A stretch of 64,000 bases of DNA from Firmicutes bacterium UBA5010 (GTDB taxonomy: Bacteria > Bacillota > Clostridia > Tissierellales > Sedimentibacteraceae): positions 124,001-188,000 of the forward strand of contig DGYI01000015.1 of the NCBI GenBank assembly GCA_002396645.1, given 5' to 3'. A program made the translations under genes and the position numbers. Below the pieces are notes generated by a model. The model was given only the letters and a program-made list of their open reading frames with translations. It was not told the DNA's origin and searched no databases. Each line of letters opens with the position of its first letter. The first letter of the stretch is position 1. Below are positions 50,207 to 59,842 of this stretch, one piece after another.

Positions 50207-50280
50207 CAACTTTTTTTAAAAATTGCTGAGATATTTATTAACAATATTGTTTTCATTTACAATATTATTAAAAAAATTGT

Positions 50281-50826
50281 TTATAAGATTCCAAATAAGA
50301 TATTTGTTATGATAGTAGCAGCTAAAATTCCGGCAACATCGGCAGTCAATCCCGCAGGTAACGCATGTCTTGTTTTTCTGATATTTATCGAGCCGAAATA
50401 AACAGCCAAAATATAAAAGGTAGTATCGGTAGAGCCGGACATGATTGACGCCATAGTTCCGATAAGTGAATCAGGTCCGTATTTGTCAAACAGGCTGTTC
50501 ATTATCCCGTTAGCTCCGCCGCCTGACAAAGGCCGCATAAGTGCCATAGGTAAAACCTCGGAAGGCATACCTGCTAAATTCGTTATAGGTGAAAGAATTA
50601 ATGTCAAATAATCCATAGCTCCCGAAGCTCTGAATATCCCAATTGCCACAAGCATCCCCGTTAAAAAAGGTATAACTCTTATGGCTGTTGTAAATCCATC
50701 CTTTGCCCCCTCTGTAAAAGCCTCATAAAGCTTAACTTTTTTTAATAAGCCGTATGAAACTATTATCAGAAAAATTAAAGGTATAGAAAATGATGAAATA
50801 TAATTTATAGTTTGTACTAATCCCAT
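50281..50826 (-). CDS. spmB: Spore maturation protein B
   Basis: A 181-residue membrane protein of the nucleoside-recognition (Gate) family with about four helices, including KDGFTTAIRVIPFLTGMLVAIGIFR (landmark, about 39-63), LMRPLSGGGANGIMN (about 95-109) and STDTTFYILAVYFGS (about 130-144). SpmA and SpmB are needed for spore core dehydration, by an unknown mechanism. GGGAGG precedes the ATG. Its partner lies 45 bases upstream on the same strand. Confidence 0.92.
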   Translation of the reverse strand: MGLVQTINYISSFSIPLIFLIIVSYGLLKKVKLYEAFTEGAKDGFTTAIRVIPFLTGMLVAIGIFRASGAMDYLTLILSPITNLAGMPSEVLPMALMRPLSGGGANGIMNSLFDKYGPDSLIGTMASIMSGSTDTTFYILAVYFGSINIRKTRHALPAGLTADVAGILAATIITNILFGIL

Positions 50827-50871
50827 TTTATACGTTTTTCCTCCCCCTGCACATATATGACAAAGTTTTCT

Positions 50872-51492
50872 TTAACTCTTTATCCGCTTTGTAATATCCG
50901 GCTTTGTTTTACTGTATTTAGGTAGTTTTGCAAATACTTTTACAGCTATTATTGCAACTGTTGTCGCTATTATGGTCGATAAAATAGTAGGTCCGATTAT
51001 TTGTGTAGGATTTTGAGAGCCTGCGGCAGTCCTGTATGCAATTACAGTTGCCGGTATAATAGTTATGGATGATGTATTAATCGCTAAAAATGTGCACATC
51101 GAATCGGTTGCAGTGTCATTTGTTTTGTTCAAACTCTGCAATTCCTGCATTGCCTTTAGCCCAAGAGGCGTTGCCGCATCACCAAGCCCCAGTATATTAG
51201 CAGATATGTTCATAACCATTGAACCCATAGCGGGATGATTCGGTGGAACATCAGGAAATAAAAGCACAAGAAAAGGTTTTAATAAGGCGCTGATTTTATT
51301 TATCAGTCCTGACTTTTCGGCTATTTTCATAATTCCCAGCCACATGGACATAACTCCGATAAGACCAAGTGACAATTCGACTGCATTTCTGGCACTTTGA
51401 ATCGCCGCATCTGTAACTGCTTGTACATTGCCGTTTATAATACTTGTTAAAATTCCAATAAATATTAACACAAACCAAATATAATTTATCAT
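50872..51492 (-). CDS. spmA: Spore maturation protein A
   Basis: A 206-residue membrane protein with GATE-type repeats, matching SpmA by AIQSARNAVELSLGLIGVMSMW, NMSANILGLGDAATPLGLKAM-like (about 92-112) and FLAINTSSITIIPATVIAYR (about 130-149; quoted as landmarks). The ATG at 51492 follows GGAGAAG and is used instead of the frame start at 51504. It is cotranscribed with spmB. Confidence 0.92.
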   Translation of the reverse strand: MINYIWFVLIFIGILTSIINGNVQAVTDAAIQSARNAVELSLGLIGVMSMWLGIMKIAEKSGLINKISALLKPFLVLLFPDVPPNHPAMGSMVMNISANILGLGDAATPLGLKAMQELQSLNKTNDTATDSMCTFLAINTSSITIIPATVIAYRTAAGSQNPTQIIGPTILSTIIATTVAIIAVKVFAKLPKYSKTKPDITKRIKS

Positions 51493-51582
51493 AAACTTCT
51501 CCATTCTGTAGAAATATTACAAACTTATATGTCAGGACAATATTTGCAATTTATATATTTTAATATATATGCTGACAAAACA

Positions 51583-51640
51583 ATACTATGCCATAATATC
51601 TCGTGTATCTTATATACAATCGGATATTATGGCATAGTAT
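51583..51640. terminator. Long perfect inverted repeat, probable terminator
   Basis: An 18-bp perfect stem ATACTATGCCATAATATC (51583-51600)/GATATTATGGCATAGTAT (51623-51640). On the minus strand TGTTTTGT follows, just downstream of the YfbR-like gene. The stem is longer and more AT-rich than the other terminators here. Confidence 0.6.
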
Positions 51641-51669
51641 TTCATCAGTTCAGTTATAGTTTATGCTGA

Positions 51670-52278
51670 TTAATAGCTTTTATCAAGGCTTGTTCCCACC
51701 TCATCAAGTGTCAGACTGAACCCGTCAGCAAATTCATCCAGAAATATTTCTACATCTTTACGATTCATGGATTTAAGCACGTTTAGTGTTGCCTGCTTTG
51801 CGTTGTGAAATTCTTTGTTGCCTGAGTTTTCTTCATCTATACACTTTAAGTATGCACTTATTTTGTCAGCTGCCTTTACTGTATCCCAAATTTCTTTGTC
51901 TTCATCCTTTGCAACAAATATATTCTCATAATCCTTTATCAGATAGTCAGGCAGCATATTCAGTATGCTTTTGCTTGCTTTATCCTCCAACTCCTTGTAT
52001 GCGGAGTTGATGCTCTTATTAAAATATTTTACAGGTGTCGGCAAATCTCCTGTCACTATCTCGGAGGCATCATGATAAAGGGCATAAAGTGCCGTTTTTT
52101 CCGGATTTATCTGATTATTTCCGAGTCTGTTTTTCTGTATAAGTGCAAGAGCGTGAGCTATAACAGACACCTCCAGACTATGCTCCGAAACATTTTCATT
52201 TCTGGTATTTTTCATTAATGCCCAACGATTTATATATTTCATCCTAAAAATAAATGCAAAAAAATTTGACTTTTTCAT
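51670..52278 (-). CDS. YfbR-like 5'-deoxynucleotidase (HD family)
   Basis: A 202-residue HD-domain protein of the YfbR family. The start FFAFIFRMKYINRWALMKN and NVSEHSLEVSVIAHALA (His) are typical, followed by YALYHDASEIVTGDLPTPVK (the HD pair, about 67-86) and a distal Asp in TVKAADKISAY. YfbR hydrolyses deoxynucleoside 5'-monophosphates. A GGAGG site precedes the ATG. The leader (52284-52310) has a degenerate GTA-type element. It runs alone on the minus strand. Confidence 0.85.
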   Translation of the reverse strand: MKKSNFFAFIFRMKYINRWALMKNTRNENVSEHSLEVSVIAHALALIQKNRLGNNQINPEKTALYALYHDASEIVTGDLPTPVKYFNKSINSAYKELEDKASKSILNMLPDYLIKDYENIFVAKDEDKEIWDTVKAADKISAYLKCIDEENSGNKEFHNAKQATLNVLKSMNRKDVEIFLDEFADGFSLTLDEVGTSLDKSY

Positions 52279-52382
52279 ACTTGCCTCCGTTAGTTCCGCT
52301 ACGAGAATTATTTATCTTAGGTGCAGCTAAATAAAAATAAAAGATAAATAATTTTAACATTTATCTTTTATTCTTTCAAGAA

Positions 52383-53543
52383 CTATTGTTCTGATGTTCT
52401 TCTTTGTTTTATTATAACGAGTGCTATTGCTAAAAAGGCTATTGCAAAACATATTTGTACTAAAAACGCAAATGCTACCGGCTTTAGAGTCTGAGTATTA
52501 AGAATGCTTAAGCCTCCCAAAGTATTGTTTGCCTTAACATACCAAAATGCCGGATTTATAACTGCTACATTTTTTACAGACTCGCTTAAAGCCTCTTGAG
52601 GTACGAAAACTCCTCCTGAAAAACACATTACGAGTGACAGCACCGTACTTACAGCAGATATTGATTTTTTGCTTATTAAGTTTGATATTAAGAAGCATAA
52701 GCTTAAGCAAAGAATTGTAAAGATTAATCCGTTTATCATTACAAGCATGCCTGTTTCCGAAAAAAGGTTTTTACTGTAAATCATTGCGGAGTAGCTTACA
52801 AATATAAAATATATAACTATTGCTATGCTTAGGTTGGCTAAAAACAATCCAATACTGAATTTACTTGTTGAAAGAGGTGAGGAAACATTTCTTCTTTTTA
52901 TATCCATTTCGTTTATTGTCAATGTAATCCCGGATATGCACAAAATTAATACACTGATAAGAGGATAGACCAAATAATTGAAATAGTATAAGAAAGAAGG
53001 CATTGAAACGCTTTTTTTGCCGTTTGCCAATATTACATTTGTTTCTATGTTTAAATCCTCTGCTGTTTTTTCTAATGACTCTTCTAAGTTCATATCTGCT
53101 TTGATGTATAAATCAGCGGTATTCAGGTATTTATTAAGCATTGTGTCTAAAAACATTCCGCTGTTTGAATTTGGAATTCTCATAGTTTCAACCGACATTT
53201 TTTCATCTGTTAAAAATTTCTCTCCGAAATTCTCAGGAATTATAAGTATATATTCTGCATTTCTAAAAAACAGTATATCCTTTAGTCCCTCTTCTGATGT
53301 ATCGCTTATCTCAACATACATAGAATTATCTTTTATATAATCGCTAAGCTTTTCAGAAAGCAAAGACTTATCATTATCCACTATTGCAACTTTGCATTTT
53401 TTAACATTAAAAACCTGTTCAGACGGACTTTCCGAAAATGTTGTAAATATTAAGCTCATAATGCTGAAAATTACTATATAAATTACAGTCGGAACAATAG
53501 TTCCTCTTAAAAATATTTTATAATATAATTTAAATACTTGCAT
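52383..53543 (-). CDS. ABC-2 type transporter permease (second copy in operon)
   Basis: A 386-residue ABC-2/YhgE-like permease: one N-terminal helix (about 14-35), a large extracellular domain (about 36-195) and five C-terminal helices (about 200-380), ending in basic residues. It overlaps the upstream permease gene by 14 bases, and the two probably form a heterodimer with the ATPase encoded upstream. Substrates of such exporters include drugs, peptides and wall precursors; none is evident here. AAGGAGGC precedes the ATG. Confidence 0.82.
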   Translation of the reverse strand: MQVFKLYYKIFLRGTIVPTVIYIVIFSIMSLIFTTFSESPSEQVFNVKKCKVAIVDNDKSLLSEKLSDYIKDNSMYVEISDTSEEGLKDILFFRNAEYILIIPENFGEKFLTDEKMSVETMRIPNSNSGMFLDTMLNKYLNTADLYIKADMNLEESLEKTAEDLNIETNVILANGKKSVSMPSFLYYFNYLVYPLISVLILCISGITLTINEMDIKRRNVSSPLSTSKFSIGLFLANLSIAIVIYFIFVSYSAMIYSKNLFSETGMLVMINGLIFTILCLSLCFLISNLISKKSISAVSTVLSLVMCFSGGVFVPQEALSESVKNVAVINPAFWYVKANNTLGGLSILNTQTLKPVAFAFLVQICFAIAFLAIALVIIKQRRTSEQ

Positions 53544-54645
53544 ATTTTTGCCTCCTTAGAATTAGGTATGTCAAGGTGCAAAATATAAGTCCGTATGCTC
53601 CCAATAATCCTAAATTTATAAAGTATCTGTTAAGTGTGTCATAATAATATAAGCTATAAAGACCATCTGTTATCAGATTTGCCGGATTTATATACGCCAG
53701 AACAGGAAGCTTTGTCTGCACTATATATTTCATGTCAACATTCATCATACCCGACAAAAAGCATCCGAATAATATTACGGTAAGAATTATAGCCATCTTA
53801 ACCCCTGCTGATTTTTTCACAACAGCGCTTACAAATGAGCCGAAAGCAATTCCCATAAAACTGCCTACCGCACATATAAGTAAAATATATCCCGTGCTTT
53901 GACCAAAATCAACACCCAAAATTACATTTATATAAAATAATGTAAGTGAAACTGATATAATGTGAAATGTCATATGTGATGCTATAAGCACCATGAAGGA
54001 TTTCAGCTTATGAGTAGGTGCCATATTAATTCTTGATGCTATAGTTGATTGATTCGCCTGTATTACGATAACAGCCTCACTTCCGAGTGTTGCACTCATA
54101 AGGCAGGTCATAGCCATCATCGCATAGTAGAATATTACCAAAATATTCGTTTGATTTCCGACAGATATATTCTCAACATGTGAGTTTTGAAAATCAATGT
54201 TTTGTAAAAAGCCTGTTTGCATCAACTCCGGATTGCTTGTAAATATATTTGTTAATGTTTGTGTTATCTGTGAATAATTATCTAAAAATACCTTGCTTAT
54301 AGATTCTCGTATACCTTCTTTGTTTACAACCAGCTCAATGCCATTGTTATAATTGATATATCCCGATACCTCAGCCTTTGAAAGCATATCCTCAGCTGTT
54401 TCTATATCGGCAATCTTTAAGTTAAACATATCACTTTCACTGATTATGCTTGTTAAATCAGCAGGCATATTTTCATTTTCCACAAAGGCTATATCTATTT
54501 TTTCAAATTCTTCACCCGCAAGCAAATTTGTAAAGCTAAAATAATATATTGTAGCTAAAATTATCGGATAAAAAAGTAGCCAAAATACAGCTGATTTATC
54601 TCGCAACAGAATTCTAAAACTATATTTATATAAGTTAAATAACAT
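53530..54645 (-). CDS. ABC-2 type transporter permease (first copy in operon)
   Basis: A 371-residue permease with the same plan as the following gene: a helix at about 20-38, an extracellular domain (about 40-165) and five or six C-terminal helices. It starts MLFNLYKYSFRILLRDKSAVFW, a sequence pattern usual for ABC-2 permeases. It follows the ATPase gene by 10 bases with GGAGG in the gap, so the three genes form one operon. Confidence 0.82.
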   Translation of the reverse strand: MLFNLYKYSFRILLRDKSAVFWLLFYPIILATIYYFSFTNLLAGEEFEKIDIAFVENENMPADLTSIISESDMFNLKIADIETAEDMLSKAEVSGYINYNNGIELVVNKEGIRESISKVFLDNYSQITQTLTNIFTSNPELMQTGFLQNIDFQNSHVENISVGNQTNILVIFYYAMMAMTCLMSATLGSEAVIVIQANQSTIASRINMAPTHKLKSFMVLIASHMTFHIISVSLTLFYINVILGVDFGQSTGYILLICAVGSFMGIAFGSFVSAVVKKSAGVKMAIILTVILFGCFLSGMMNVDMKYIVQTKLPVLAYINPANLITDGLYSLYYYDTLNRYFINLGLLGAYGLIFCTLTYLILRRQKYASI

Positions 54646-54655
54646 GCTCTACCTC

Positions 54656-55591
54656 CTAATCTCTTAGTTTTTTGCCGGTTATTTCAAGGAAAACATCGTT
54701 TAAAGTAGGCTGCTCCGAATTTATTTTGCCGTAAGATATTTGATTATTGTTTATATATTCTACGACGTTGGACAGATTACTTTTTCTTCCGTTTGAGCAA
54801 ATAGTCATAATATTTTCATGATATTCAACGCTTTCAACGTTTGGAATCCTTTTTATCCCCTCAAAATGCTCTTTATCAATATTATAAGCTTCTACAACTA
54901 TTTTTTCCCCTAGCGAAATCATAGATTTAAGCTCTTCTTTAGTACCGAGAGCTACAATTCTTCCTGCGTCGAGGATTGCAATTCTCGTGCATATCTGTTC
55001 TACTTCCTCCATGTAATGCGAAGTGTATATTATAGTCGCACCTTCTTGATTAAGTTTTTTTATACCCTCAAGGATATTGTTTCTGCTTTGCGGGTCTACC
55101 GCAACTGTCGGCTCATCAAGGATTATAAGCTTCGGCTTATGTACTATACCGCATGCTATATTAAGTCTTCTCAGAAGACCTCCGCTAAGCTTTTTAGGAA
55201 CAAATTTTACAAATTCTCTTAATCCTACAAAGTCTATAACTTCATTTACATATTGTTTTTTTAGTTTCTTGTCGTTTATATACAGACTGCAAAAATAGTC
55301 TATGTTTTCATAAACCGTTAATTCGAAATATACAGCAACATTTTGCATAACTATACCGATATCCTTTTTTATATCATAAGACGATGGTGTCATATCCTTG
55401 CCGAATATCTGTATTTCGCCCTTATCATATTTGAGCAATGACAAAATACAGTTAATTAATGTTGTTTTTCCTGAGCCGTTAGGACCTAAAAGGCCAAAAA
55501 CTTCACCCTCTTGTATTTCCAGGCTAAGGTGGTCAAGAGCAGTCAGCTCCTTATATCTTTTCACTAAATTTTCTACTTTTACTATAGACAT
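54656..55591 (-). CDS. ABC transporter ATPase, DrrA/CcmA-like
   Basis: A 311-residue ATPase with Walker A GPNGSGKTT (about 36-44), Q-loop QNVAVY, signature KKLSGGLLRRLNIA (about 135-148), Walker B LIILDEPTVAVD (about 156-167) and H-loop YTSHYMEE. The signature is LSGGL rather than LSGGQ. A C-terminal regulatory extension (about 225-311) is typical of drug and polysaccharide exporters. It powers the two ABC-2 permeases encoded downstream. GGAGGG precedes the ATG. Confidence 0.88.
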   Translation of the reverse strand: MSIVKVENLVKRYKELTALDHLSLEIQEGEVFGLLGPNGSGKTTLINCILSLLKYDKGEIQIFGKDMTPSSYDIKKDIGIVMQNVAVYFELTVYENIDYFCSLYINDKKLKKQYVNEVIDFVGLREFVKFVPKKLSGGLLRRLNIACGIVHKPKLIILDEPTVAVDPQSRNNILEGIKKLNQEGATIIYTSHYMEEVEQICTRIAILDAGRIVALGTKEELKSMISLGEKIVVEAYNIDKEHFEGIKRIPNVESVEYHENIMTICSNGRKSNLSNVVEYINNNQISYGKINSEQPTLNDVFLEITGKKLRD

Positions 55592-55712
55592 TATTACCTT
55601 TCCCTCCGTTAATAGTTTATACTCTTATTATATTGTCAATTCATCTTTAAGATAAGTGAAAATTGTAACAAGTTTAATATGACAAATGTAATATTATTTT
55701 TTGTATAAAAAG

Positions 55713-55748
55713 AGCAAGTAAGTATTGTTTTTGCTTACTTGCTTTTTA
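55713..55748 (-). terminator. Terminator of the SLH-domain gene
   Basis: AGCAAGTAAG (55713-55722)/CTTACTTGCT (55734-55743) with T-runs on both sides; on the minus strand TCTTTTTAT follows. Confidence 0.8.
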
Positions 55749-55752
55749 ATTA

Positions 55753-57912
55753 TTATTTATCCATAAGTCTGTAGCATATAACTATTGCCTGCTCTCTTGA
55801 CAGTAATCCCTGAGGATTGAATTTATTGCCATCAACTCCTACAATCAATCTTTTGCTGATAACCGAGCTTACAGCATCTTTTGCCCAGCCTGATACTTTA
55901 TCATAATCTGCAGGATTTGCTGTGCTTTGATTTTCGTCTTGTGTTATGTCAAGATATTTTAATGTATTGTTAATAATAACCGCAGCCTCTTCCCTGATTA
56001 TGCTGGCATCAGGAGCAAATACTCCGTTGCCTCGTCCTTTAACAATTCCTGCTGCGTTGCAAAATGCAATGCTTTGTGAATCCGTATCTTTAAAAGCTTC
56101 TGCTTTTTCTATAATGCTCATAATTTCATCAGAAGATAAACCCTTTTTCTTGTAAATAATATTTGCTATTATGTCGCAGAATTCACTTCTTGTTATATTC
56201 TTTTGATATAGTCCTTGTACTTTGTTTGGTGTTAACCCTAAGCTGTTCATCTGATTAACTCCGTAAATTGACCAATTAGATGGCTCTCCTGCGTCTGTTT
56301 TATATATCTGTCGCATACCATTTTTAAAAATATCTACAGTACCATTGTAGTACCAAGCAAAATCCGCCTTGATATTCCACATAGTTTCATAGTCAAAGCT
56401 TATTAAATCGACAAAGCCGTCTGCTGTTCTAGCACTGTAATAATCTTCATACTCTAAAATCTCTTTGTATTTCCAATCAAATATAAATTCTAACTTATCT
56501 ATGCTAAATATGTTTTCATAATTGTTCTTTTTTACCTTAAGGTATTCAGTGTCATTCATAGTTGCTTGAATTGCATCATATTCTAAGGGTAAAACTATAT
56601 CTGCGTTATAATCGATAATGCCGTATTTGCTGCCATTATATATGATTGCATATCCGGGTGCGATTGCTGTAATCTGATTGTAAATATTATCAGGAATAAT
56701 AATCTCTTTAGTCCTTGCATTAATCAGAGCACTTCCCGACATAGACCTTGCAATTACTAAATCATCATCCATAGCATGGTATAATTCAAAGTATTTATCA
56801 GGCAGCACTTCAAATGCTGTATTGTCATTATTTATATAAATATATCCTCTGTAATCCATAGAATTTGTTTCTAAAACATTTTTGCTTATGAAAGAATTAG
56901 GATCATATTTTGTTGAATAAATCAATGTACCGTCTAAATTTCTTATACCATATTCATCTAGTTCCTTATCATAGGAAACCAGATATGTTTCTTTTGAGTA
57001 TTCATTATATAATACATCTACCAGCTCGAAGTCCTCATATAAGTGTGTTTGTTCTATCAAATTATAGTCATATATTTTACATGTATAATATTTCTTATAT
57101 AACTTAACGCCTGAAATAGAAATGTTCCATTCAGAAGGGTCATTTTTTTCAGGTCTTAATTTTTTTATTATTACGTAATTCTCCTTTATGTCTATAGAGT
57201 CATTTTCCGCAGCTATTCCACGACCGTTTTTAGTATTTATAATCCCGTTCAAATCCCAATAATTTGCAAGTCTGCTTGTTATCAATAAATCGTTGGAAAT
57301 ATTCTTATATTTTCTGGTATCTACATGATTGATACTGTCTTTATAATCAAATACAAAGTTCATATTTTTATCATAAACAAATAAATTCATGCGTATACCT
57401 TGATTTATTGCCTTATCCTGTGTGGTATATTTATTGTATATCATAATATTATCAGGTAATTCAATAATTTCTCCGTTTGGAAATTCTTTCATCTCACCGG
57501 TCTTTATGGTATATAAAAAGCATTTTCCATTAAAATCTTCGGCTTTTATATATCCATGCATTTTTAGTATTTGTATACTGCTATATTTTAACGGTATTAT
57601 CTCTTTTCCTGTATAGTCAATTACTCCACACCCTGTTTTTCCATCTGAAAGCTTTTTACTGACTGCTATGTATAAGCCTTCATAATTCAACACCTCATCA
57701 TAAGAAGCGCTATTTACTCTGTCGCCATTCTTATTCAACAAGTACCAATAATGATAATCTAAGTCTTTTACCATATATGAATCGCCAAATCCCCTCACCT
57801 CTTCGAAATAATCATTCGATAACAAGTATAGATTCTGATCTGATAAATCTGCTAAACCAATGTCTATTTTAAGTACCAAAATAAATAAAATAAAAAATAT
57901 TATTTTTTTCAT
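55753..57912 (-). CDS. Exported WG-repeat protein with C-terminal SLH domains
   Basis: A 719-residue secreted protein: signal peptide (about 1-21), a long region of WG-type beta repeats (about 30-560; GVIDYTGKEIIPLKY and YGIIDYNADIVLPLEYDAI are clear units) and a C-terminal set of SLH motifs (about 590-719) with FKDTD, APDASIIREEAAVI and FNPQGLLSREQAIVI. SLH domains bind pyruvylated secondary wall polymer, so the protein is displayed on the cell wall. The role of WG repeats is not known. An AGGAGG site is 13 bases from the chosen ATG at 57912; a nearer ATG at 57924 is too close. Confidence 0.85.
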   Translation of the reverse strand: MKKIIFFILFILVLKIDIGLADLSDQNLYLLSNDYFEEVRGFGDSYMVKDLDYHYWYLLNKNGDRVNSASYDEVLNYEGLYIAVSKKLSDGKTGCGVIDYTGKEIIPLKYSSIQILKMHGYIKAEDFNGKCFLYTIKTGEMKEFPNGEIIELPDNIMIYNKYTTQDKAINQGIRMNLFVYDKNMNFVFDYKDSINHVDTRKYKNISNDLLITSRLANYWDLNGIINTKNGRGIAAENDSIDIKENYVIIKKLRPEKNDPSEWNISISGVKLYKKYYTCKIYDYNLIEQTHLYEDFELVDVLYNEYSKETYLVSYDKELDEYGIRNLDGTLIYSTKYDPNSFISKNVLETNSMDYRGYIYINNDNTAFEVLPDKYFELYHAMDDDLVIARSMSGSALINARTKEIIIPDNIYNQITAIAPGYAIIYNGSKYGIIDYNADIVLPLEYDAIQATMNDTEYLKVKKNNYENIFSIDKLEFIFDWKYKEILEYEDYYSARTADGFVDLISFDYETMWNIKADFAWYYNGTVDIFKNGMRQIYKTDAGEPSNWSIYGVNQMNSLGLTPNKVQGLYQKNITRSEFCDIIANIIYKKKGLSSDEIMSIIEKAEAFKDTDSQSIAFCNAAGIVKGRGNGVFAPDASIIREEAAVIINNTLKYLDITQDENQSTANPADYDKVSGWAKDAVSSVISKRLIVGVDGNKFNPQGLLSREQAIVICYRLMDK

Positions 57913-58052
57913 GTTTATGTCCATGCCTCCTAAATTTATATAAGTTAAATATACTATATTTTTAAGCATTTAGAATGACAATATAATTACAGATTAAGCT
58001 GTTTTCTTCCACAAATAAATGATGTATTTGTCCGGTTTTTATGCTACAATAT

Positions 58053-58084
58053 CCATATCCTCAAGGTTTATTCGGAGGATATGG
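58053..58084 (+). promoter_or_regulatory. Leader hairpin and extended -10 in front of the two-component genes
   Basis: CCATATCCTC (58053-58062)/GAGGATATGG (58075-58084), 10-bp perfect stem, overlaps the likely transcript start: an extended -10, TGCTACAAT, lies at 58042-58050. The SD GGAGGA of the kinase gene is 11 bases further downstream. Confidence 0.5.
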
Positions 58085-58107
58085 TCTAATATTTGGAGGA
58101 TAATACT

Positions 58108-59178
58108 TTGACAAATTTGCTTAATAAATTAATTTTATTGGTATTTTTAATTATATTGGCAATATATGACTTAACGATTGTCAAAATTATATTGCCCATA
58201 ATTATAGCTATTGCGGTTTGCGGTTTTCTGGAGTACTTCGAAAATGATGATTTAAATCTTTACGTTTTCATATCATATAATTTGTTATGTATTTTTTATC
58301 CTGAATTTATGTATTTTTTACCCTTGCTGTTTTATGATTTGTTGTTTACAAAATATAGATATTCCGTTTTTCTGTCTGTGATTCCTTTGTTACTCAACAA
58401 CAGCTATCTTCAGGAGAATACTTTGATTGTTCTGATAGTTGTATCGTTTATGGAGATTATACTAAAACATAAAGCTATACAATTAAGCTTGACTCAAAGC
58501 TCTTATATAGCTCAGCGTGATGATTTAACCGAAAAATCAATAAAATTGGAAAATAAAATTATAGAATTGACAATAAAGCAAGACGAAGAGCTTAATATCG
58601 CCACATTAAATGAACGAAACAGAATAGCAAGAGAGATTCATGATAATGTAGGACATTTGCTTTCGAGTTCCATTCTGCAAATCGGAGCTATTATGGCAAC
58701 TGTAAAAGATGAAAGTACAAAGCAAAACTTAGAGATTGTTAAAAACACTTTAAATGAGGGTATGGATTCAATAAGAAACAGTGTTCATAATTTACGTGAT
58801 AATTCTATAGATTTATATATGCAGCTTAAAGCAATAATTGACGGCTTCACGTTTTGCAGTGCAAGCCTCAATTACGAAGCTAATTCCAATTTCAATATAA
58901 AGGCGAAATATGCCATTATCTCGATTGTAAAGGAAGCCTTGAATAATGCAATAAAGCATTCTAACGCTACAGAGCTTAGTGTAAGTGTCTTCGAGCATCC
59001 TAAGCTTATACAGCTTATAATATTGGATAACGGCACTTTGATTAAGGAAATTTCGGACAGCGGAATGGGAATTGAGAGTATCAGACAAAGAGTCAACAGC
59101 TTAAAAGGTATTTTAAATATTGATAACAGCAATGGATTTAGAATTTTTATTTCTTTTAATAAGGAGGATGTAGTGTGA
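58108..59178 (+). CDS. Sensor histidine kinase, NarL/DesK-type (HisKA_3)
   Basis: A 356-residue membrane kinase: five or six closely packed N-terminal transmembrane helices (about 1-130) without a large extracellular loop, a coiled linker (about 130-175), the phosphoacceptor box REIHDNVGHLLSSSI (about 179-193) and a HATPase_c domain (about 260-356). The membrane-only sensor suggests detection of membrane or antibiotic stress, as in LiaS/DesK-like systems. The frame opens at 58093, but TTG at 58108 with GGAGGA 7 bases upstream is the likely start. It overlaps the regulator gene by 4 bases. Confidence 0.88.
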   Translation: MTNLLNKLILLVFLIILAIYDLTIVKIILPIIIAIAVCGFLEYFENDDLNLYVFISYNLLCIFYPEFMYFLPLLFYDLLFTKYRYSVFLSVIPLLLNNSYLQENTLIVLIVVSFMEIILKHKAIQLSLTQSSYIAQRDDLTEKSIKLENKIIELTIKQDEELNIATLNERNRIAREIHDNVGHLLSSSILQIGAIMATVKDESTKQNLEIVKNTLNEGMDSIRNSVHNLRDNSIDLYMQLKAIIDGFTFCSASLNYEANSNFNIKAKYAIISIVKEALNNAIKHSNATELSVSVFEHPKLIQLIILDNGTLIKEISDSGMGIESIRQRVNSLKGILNIDNSNGFRIFISFNKEDVV

Positions 59179-59804
59179 AAATAGTCATAGTAGATGACGA
59201 CAGACTGGTCTTGACATCTTTAAAAACTATAGTGGAATCATCTGAAGAAATTGAGGTTGTAGCTACAGGCAGCAGTGCAGAAGAGGCTATTGAGCTTTTT
59301 AATGTTCATAAACCGGATATAATGCTTATGGATATAAGAATGGGCAAGCTCACAGGTATTGATGCCGCAAAAAAAATTATACTTTCAAACCCTGAGGCTA
59401 AAATATTATTTTTAACAACCTTTGCTGATGATGAATACATAATATCTGCGCTTAAAATCGGAGCAAAAGGCTATATTTTAAAACAGCATTATGAATGTAT
59501 CGTACCTTCTTTAAAAGCTGTAAATATAGGTCAAAATGTTTTTGGAGATGAAATTGTTTCTAAGCTTCCATCTATACTTAAGGGATCTTCTGATAAAAAA
59601 TCTTATCAGGATTTTGATATATTGGAAAAAGAATTTGAGATAATAAAGCTTGTTTCTCAAGGTCTTTCGAATAAGGAGATAGCTAACATGCTGTTTTTAA
59701 GTGAAGGAACTGTAAGAAATTACATCAGCTCAATACTGGAGAAATTGTCTTTAAGAGACAGAACACAGCTTGCAATATTTTATTATAATAATTTGATATC
59801 TTAA
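59175..59804 (+). CDS. NarL/LuxR-type response regulator
   Basis: A 209-residue regulator: receiver domain (about 1-120) with acidic pocket VDDD (7-10), phosphoacceptor Asp in MLMDIRMG (about 52-59), Thr in LTTFADD and Lys in GYILKQ; then a LuxR-type helix-turn-helix (about 145-205; GLSNKEIANMLFLSEGTVRNYIS). It starts with GTG overlapping the kinase stop (GTGA). The two are a cognate pair. The neighbouring ABC-2 exporter (52.4-55.6 kb) is a possible target, but a large surface-protein gene intervenes. Confidence 0.92.
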   Translation: MKIVIVDDDRLVLTSLKTIVESSEEIEVVATGSSAEEAIELFNVHKPDIMLMDIRMGKLTGIDAAKKIILSNPEAKILFLTTFADDEYIISALKIGAKGYILKQHYECIVPSLKAVNIGQNVFGDEIVSKLPSILKGSSDKKSYQDFDILEKEFEIIKLVSQGLSNKEIANMLFLSEGTVRNYISSILEKLSLRDRTQLAIFYYNNLIS

Positions 59805-59833
59805 ATACAGCCTCTGCATAAGAGGCTGTATTA
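59805..59833. terminator. Terminator between response regulator and deacetylase
   Basis: ATACAGCCTCT (59805-59815)/AGAGGCTGTAT (59821-59831), 11-bp stem with 5-base loop between convergent genes; followed by TATACT, so the T-run is weak. Confidence 0.7.
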
Positions 59834-59842
59834 TACTATCAC

